Shown here piece after piece: positions 6,912 through 8,843 of a DNA stretch of 8,843 bases (its first letter is position 1; the number at the start of each line of letters is the position of its first letter). The notes beneath the pieces are model-generated. The model saw only the letters and a list, made by a program, of their open reading frames with translations, did no database searches and was not told the origin of the DNA. Source of the stretch: an uncultured Veillonella sp. (GTDB taxonomy: Bacteria > Bacillota > Negativicutes > Veillonellales > Veillonellaceae). The stretch lies in NCBI GenBank assembly GCA_900757715.1, contig CAAEOZ010000165.1, forward strand, positions 1 to 8,843, in the 5' to 3' direction. The position numbers were made by a program, and so were the translations under genes.

Positions 6912-7499
6912 ATGAGTTACAAAGAAAAATTTATTGAAATCTACAATGCAAAAATCAAAAGACAGGGAGCAAAGGAATTGCTCGCTTGGCTTGAAAAAAC
7001 AGACTTTTTTACTGCACCGGCAAGTACAAAATATCACGGTTCTATTGAAGAAGGTCTTGTGATGCATTCACTTAATGTTTATGAAATGTTTCACGAAGAG
7101 GTCCTTAACAGAGCAAAAAGGTATTCAGGTGTTGATACCCTTGACGATGCGGAAGAAGAAAAAGTTGCAATTTGTGCATTGCTACACGATCTTTGCAAAG
7201 TGAATTTCTATCAGAAGGCATACCGCAATCAAAAGGACAACGACGGTAATTGGCATAAAGTTGCCTATTATACCATTGATAATCAGTTTTGCTACGGACA
7301 CGGCGAAAAATCTGTATGGCTTATTCAGCGTTTTATGAAGCTTACAACTGAGGAATCCGTAATCATCCGTTGGCATATGGGCGGTTTTGATGATTCAGTA
7401 AAAGGCGGCAGTTATGATTTGAACGGTGCTTGGACAAAGTATCCTCTAGGGATGTTACTGCACACCGCAGATCTAAAAGCTAATTATCTTATGGATTAA
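6912..7499 (+). CDS. HD-domain metal-dependent phosphohydrolase
   Basis: In this 195-aa protein nearly the whole length is a single HD domain. The metal-binding series is complete: H52 (MHSLNVY), H92-D93 (LLHDLCK), H130 (YGHGEKS), H155 (RWHMG) and D187 (HTADLKA). HD enzymes hydrolyse phosphoester bonds in nucleotides or nucleic acids; the order of motifs recalls the HD half of YhaM-type 3' exonucleases, but the OB-fold half of those proteins is absent. Similar stand-alone HD proteins occur in Firmicute prophage early regions. Substrate cannot be told from sequence; nucleotide pool control, second-messenger cleavage or trimming of single-stranded nucleic acid are all possible. The start has GAAAGGTG (6899-6906) close upstream. 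Confidence 0.88.
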   Translation: MSYKEKFIEIYNAKIKRQGAKELLAWLEKTDFFTAPASTKYHGSIEEGLVMHSLNVYEMFHEEVLNRAKRYSGVDTLDDAEEEKVAICALLHDLCKVNFYQKAYRNQKDNDGNWHKVAYYTIDNQFCYGHGEKSVWLIQRFMKLTTEESVIIRWHMGGFDDSVKGGSYDLNGAWTKYPLGMLLHTADLKANYLMD

Positions 7500-7512
7500 T
7501 TGTTAATTTTCA

Positions 7513-7542
7513 GTACAGGGCATCACATTTAATGCCCTGTAC
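7513..7542 (+). promoter_or_regulatory. Intercistronic hairpin before the primase gene, no T tract
   Basis: A perfect 11-bp stem (7513-7523 with 7532-7542) closes an 8-nt loop. It is followed by AATAACAAAG rather than a T run, so simple termination is unlikely. The stem ends 26 nt before the primase start codon, a spacing like that of the hairpins at 1825-1854 and 6566-6599. Confidence 0.6.
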
Positions 7543-7568
7543 AATAACAAAGAAAGGAGGACAAAAAT

Positions 7569-8666
7569 ATGTCCTATGATTTTCCGTTTACTCTTCGTGA
7601 TGTTGCCGAACTATGCGGCATTCCTACCTCAACAACAAAGGATAATGAGTATGTCACTTGTCCTTTTTGTGGCAAAAAAAAGAAGATGAATTTGAAATAT
7701 TCAACAGGACAATATAATTGTCCTGCTTGTAGAACCGGTGGACATATGCTTTCATTATATGCAAAGCTCAATGGTATGGAATATGCCAAAAATTCAGAAA
7801 TCGCATCTGCAATTAAAGAACGATTAGGTATTGACAATAGTACATACTTTGCACCAAAAAGCACTTCTACTTCTTCATCAGATGTAAAAGCAAATAATGA
7901 TATTGATTTTGAATCTATGAAACATAAGGATAGTGTTTTTCGTGCTTTTCTTGATAAATTGAGTCTTGCTCAGATGCATAAAAATAAACTGCTTAACCGA
8001 GGTTTTAATTCAAAGGATATTGATAAATGGTTGTTTAAGTCCGTTCCGTTATTTGGCTATAAAGGAATTTGCGACACACTAATATCCGAAGGTTATAATC
8101 TTGAAGGAGTTCCGGGCTTTTATCTTGATGCCAATCGGTGGACTGTCAACATCAATCCAAATACCACGGGTATAATTATACCTGCACATAATATTTTTGG
8201 TTACATAGAAAGTTTGCAAATCAGACTTGACAGACCTTACGGCAAACAGAAATATATATGGATAAGTAGTGACGATGAACCACACGGTACGAAAGCATCT
8301 GCAACAGCATTTTTTGTGAAAGGTTGTCGCAGAAATGACACACTTGTGATTACCGAGGGAGCGTTCAAGGCTTTAATATCCTCTAAAGTATTTGGTTATA
8401 CTGTTCTTGGCATTGCCGGTGTCAACAACCAAAAGGATATTATCAGAATAATTCCAAAAATTAAGCGTATGGGCTACACTAAAATAGTGGAAGCCTTTGA
8501 TGCGGATTTTTGTACTAATGATAATGTCAAAAAAGCAAAGGATAGTCTGAAAGAGCTTATGATTGAAAACGGCTTTGCTTATGAATCCTACGAGTGGGAT
8601 ATAAGCAAAGGCAAAGGTCTTGACGACTATGCTTTGTACATATTAAATAATACTCAGCATAGTTAG
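7569..8666 (+). CDS. DnaG-like primase with zinc ribbon and Toprim domain
   Basis: The 365-aa protein opens with a zinc ribbon, C31-PF-C34 and C51-PA-C54, followed by GGHMLSLYAKLNG (57-69), as in CHC2-type primase fingers. A middle region, including GIIIPAHNIFGYIESLQIR (about 201-219) and a KYIW stretch, resembles the catalytic-core part of DnaG and phage primases just ahead of Toprim. The Toprim part has E263-G264 (ITEGAFKAL), D311-A-D313, and a final KGLDDY block with D352-D353, as seen in DUF3854-type phage/plasmid primases. A primer-synthesising role in element replication is likely. There is no C-terminal helicase or DnaB-binding domain, so it is shorter than chromosomal DnaG. AAAGGAGG (7553-7560), 8 nt upstream, fixes the start. 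It is the last gene, followed by a strong terminator. Confidence 0.87.
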   Translation: MSYDFPFTLRDVAELCGIPTSTTKDNEYVTCPFCGKKKKMNLKYSTGQYNCPACRTGGHMLSLYAKLNGMEYAKNSEIASAIKERLGIDNSTYFAPKSTSTSSSDVKANNDIDFESMKHKDSVFRAFLDKLSLAQMHKNKLLNRGFNSKDIDKWLFKSVPLFGYKGICDTLISEGYNLEGVPGFYLDANRWTVNINPNTTGIIIPAHNIFGYIESLQIRLDRPYGKQKYIWISSDDEPHGTKASATAFFVKGCRRNDTLVITEGAFKALISSKVFGYTVLGIAGVNNQKDIIRIIPKIKRMGYTKIVEAFDADFCTNDNVKKAKDSLKELMIENGFAYESYEWDISKGKGLDDYALYILNNTQHS

Positions 8667-8676
8667 AGTGAGTCAG

Positions 8677-8708
8677 AAGCAGGGTGCCAAATGGTACCCT
8701 GCTTTTTT
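8677..8708 (+). terminator. Intrinsic terminator closing the protein operon
   Basis: A 12-bp stem with one G.U (8677-8688 with 8693-8704) closes a 4-nt AAAU loop, and a T run covers 8703-8708. It ends the gene block 10 bp after the primase stop and insulates the RNA promoter at 8730-8758 from operon read-through. Confidence 0.92.
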
Positions 8709-8713
8709 ATATA

Positions 8714-8758
8714 TAAATCAAAAAAACACTTGAAAACGAAAAGATAATATGATAATAT
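8714..8758 (+). promoter_or_regulatory. Strong sigma-A-type promoter for the structured RNA
   Basis: A -35 box TTGAAA (8730-8735) is separated by exactly 17 bp from a -10 box TAATAT (8753-8758). The -10 is preceded by TG plus one base (8750-8752), an extended -10. An A/T-rich run at 8714-8727 could act as an UP element. The -10 region is a tandem duplication of GATAATAT (8743-8750 and 8751-8758), which offers a second, overlapping TAATAT. Expected transcription start is near 8763-8766. No gene lies immediately downstream; the first start codon is more than 500 nt away, past two terminators. Confidence 0.75.
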
Positions 8759-8764
8759 ATAGGT

Positions 8765-8843
8765 GTTGACAATGTACAGTCGTTTCCTTTGGATAGGTTA
8801 GAATTCGTCAATCTGTAAAACGATTAGATTGCAGAAAAGGATA
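8765..8843 (+). ncRNA. 5' end of the structured RNA, continuing across the junction at 1
   Basis: This is the start of the transcript predicted from the promoter at 8730-8758; the remainder is annotated at 1-337. Bases 8779-8843 duplicate 1-65. Bases 8778 and 1-7 (AGUCGUUU) can pair with 40-47 (AAACGAUU) over 8 pairs with one G.U, and 8766-8770 (UUGAC) is complementary to 29-33. The exact 5' end is inferred from promoter spacing only. Confidence 0.6.
8779..8843. repeat. Right copy of 65-bp terminal direct repeat (circle junction)
   Basis: Base-for-base identical to 1-65. Base 8778 is followed in the circle by base 1. Everything after 8778 is redundant with the start of the window. Confidence 0.95.

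Noticed and set aside
6759..7067. 102-codon open frame on the minus strand, and other minus-strand frames at 7574-7864, 6473-6676 and 2721-2966
   Set aside because: Each is antisense to a well supported + strand gene with a proper ribosome binding site, and their translations show no known motif.
8766..8771. Perfect TTGACA as a second -35 box
   Set aside because: At 17-bp spacing the sequence is TTGGAT (11-16), a poor -10; the better TAGAAT (21-26) is 27 bp away. It would also remove the 5' paired segment. The upstream promoter is better in every respect.

Overview
The window is an AT-rich stretch with strong AGGAGG-type ribosome binding sites and a TTGAAA-17-TAATAT promoter. Both point to a low-GC Firmicute, most likely an anaerobic Clostridia member. 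No tRNA, rRNA or chromosomal housekeeping gene is present. The first 65 bases recur exactly as the last 65 bases (1-65 = 8779-8843), so the natural reading is a closed circle of 8,778 bp cut at an arbitrary point. All ten supported protein genes lie on the + strand.

Layout. (1) A protein-free region of about 615 bp runs from the end of the last gene (8666) across the junction to 505. It holds a strong promoter (8730-8758), a roughly 350-nt region with the look of an independent structured RNA gene (about 8765 across the junction to 337), two consecutive intrinsic terminators (307-337 and 351-386) and a hairpin-rich leader (402-490). (2) A first gene block, 506-2045, encodes a 359-aa protein I do not recognise and two small proteins of 61 and 55 aa. 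(3) A recombination/replication block, 2071-6560, encodes a YqaJ-type PD-(D/E)XK exonuclease, a RecD2-type helicase and a 302-aa protein whose N-terminal half resembles phage single-strand annealing/ssDNA-binding proteins and whose tail resembles the ExoX C-terminal domain. (4) A third block, 6627-8666, encodes a small unknown protein, an HD-domain phosphohydrolase and a zinc-ribbon + Toprim primase, and closes with a strong terminator (8677-8708).

How it may work together: exonuclease, annealing-like protein, helicase and primase form a compact DNA replication/recombination kit like the early region of a phage or integrative element. No capsid, terminase, integrase, relaxase, partition or classical plasmid Rep gene is recognisable. 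The element is therefore either a cryptic plasmid, a phage satellite, or a repeat-bounded piece collapsed by an assembler. The two most novel-looking items are the structured RNA and the unrecognised first gene. A lesser pattern is that the three longest gene gaps inside the coding region (70-90 bp) each carry a strong hairpin ending 23-27 nt before the next start codon.
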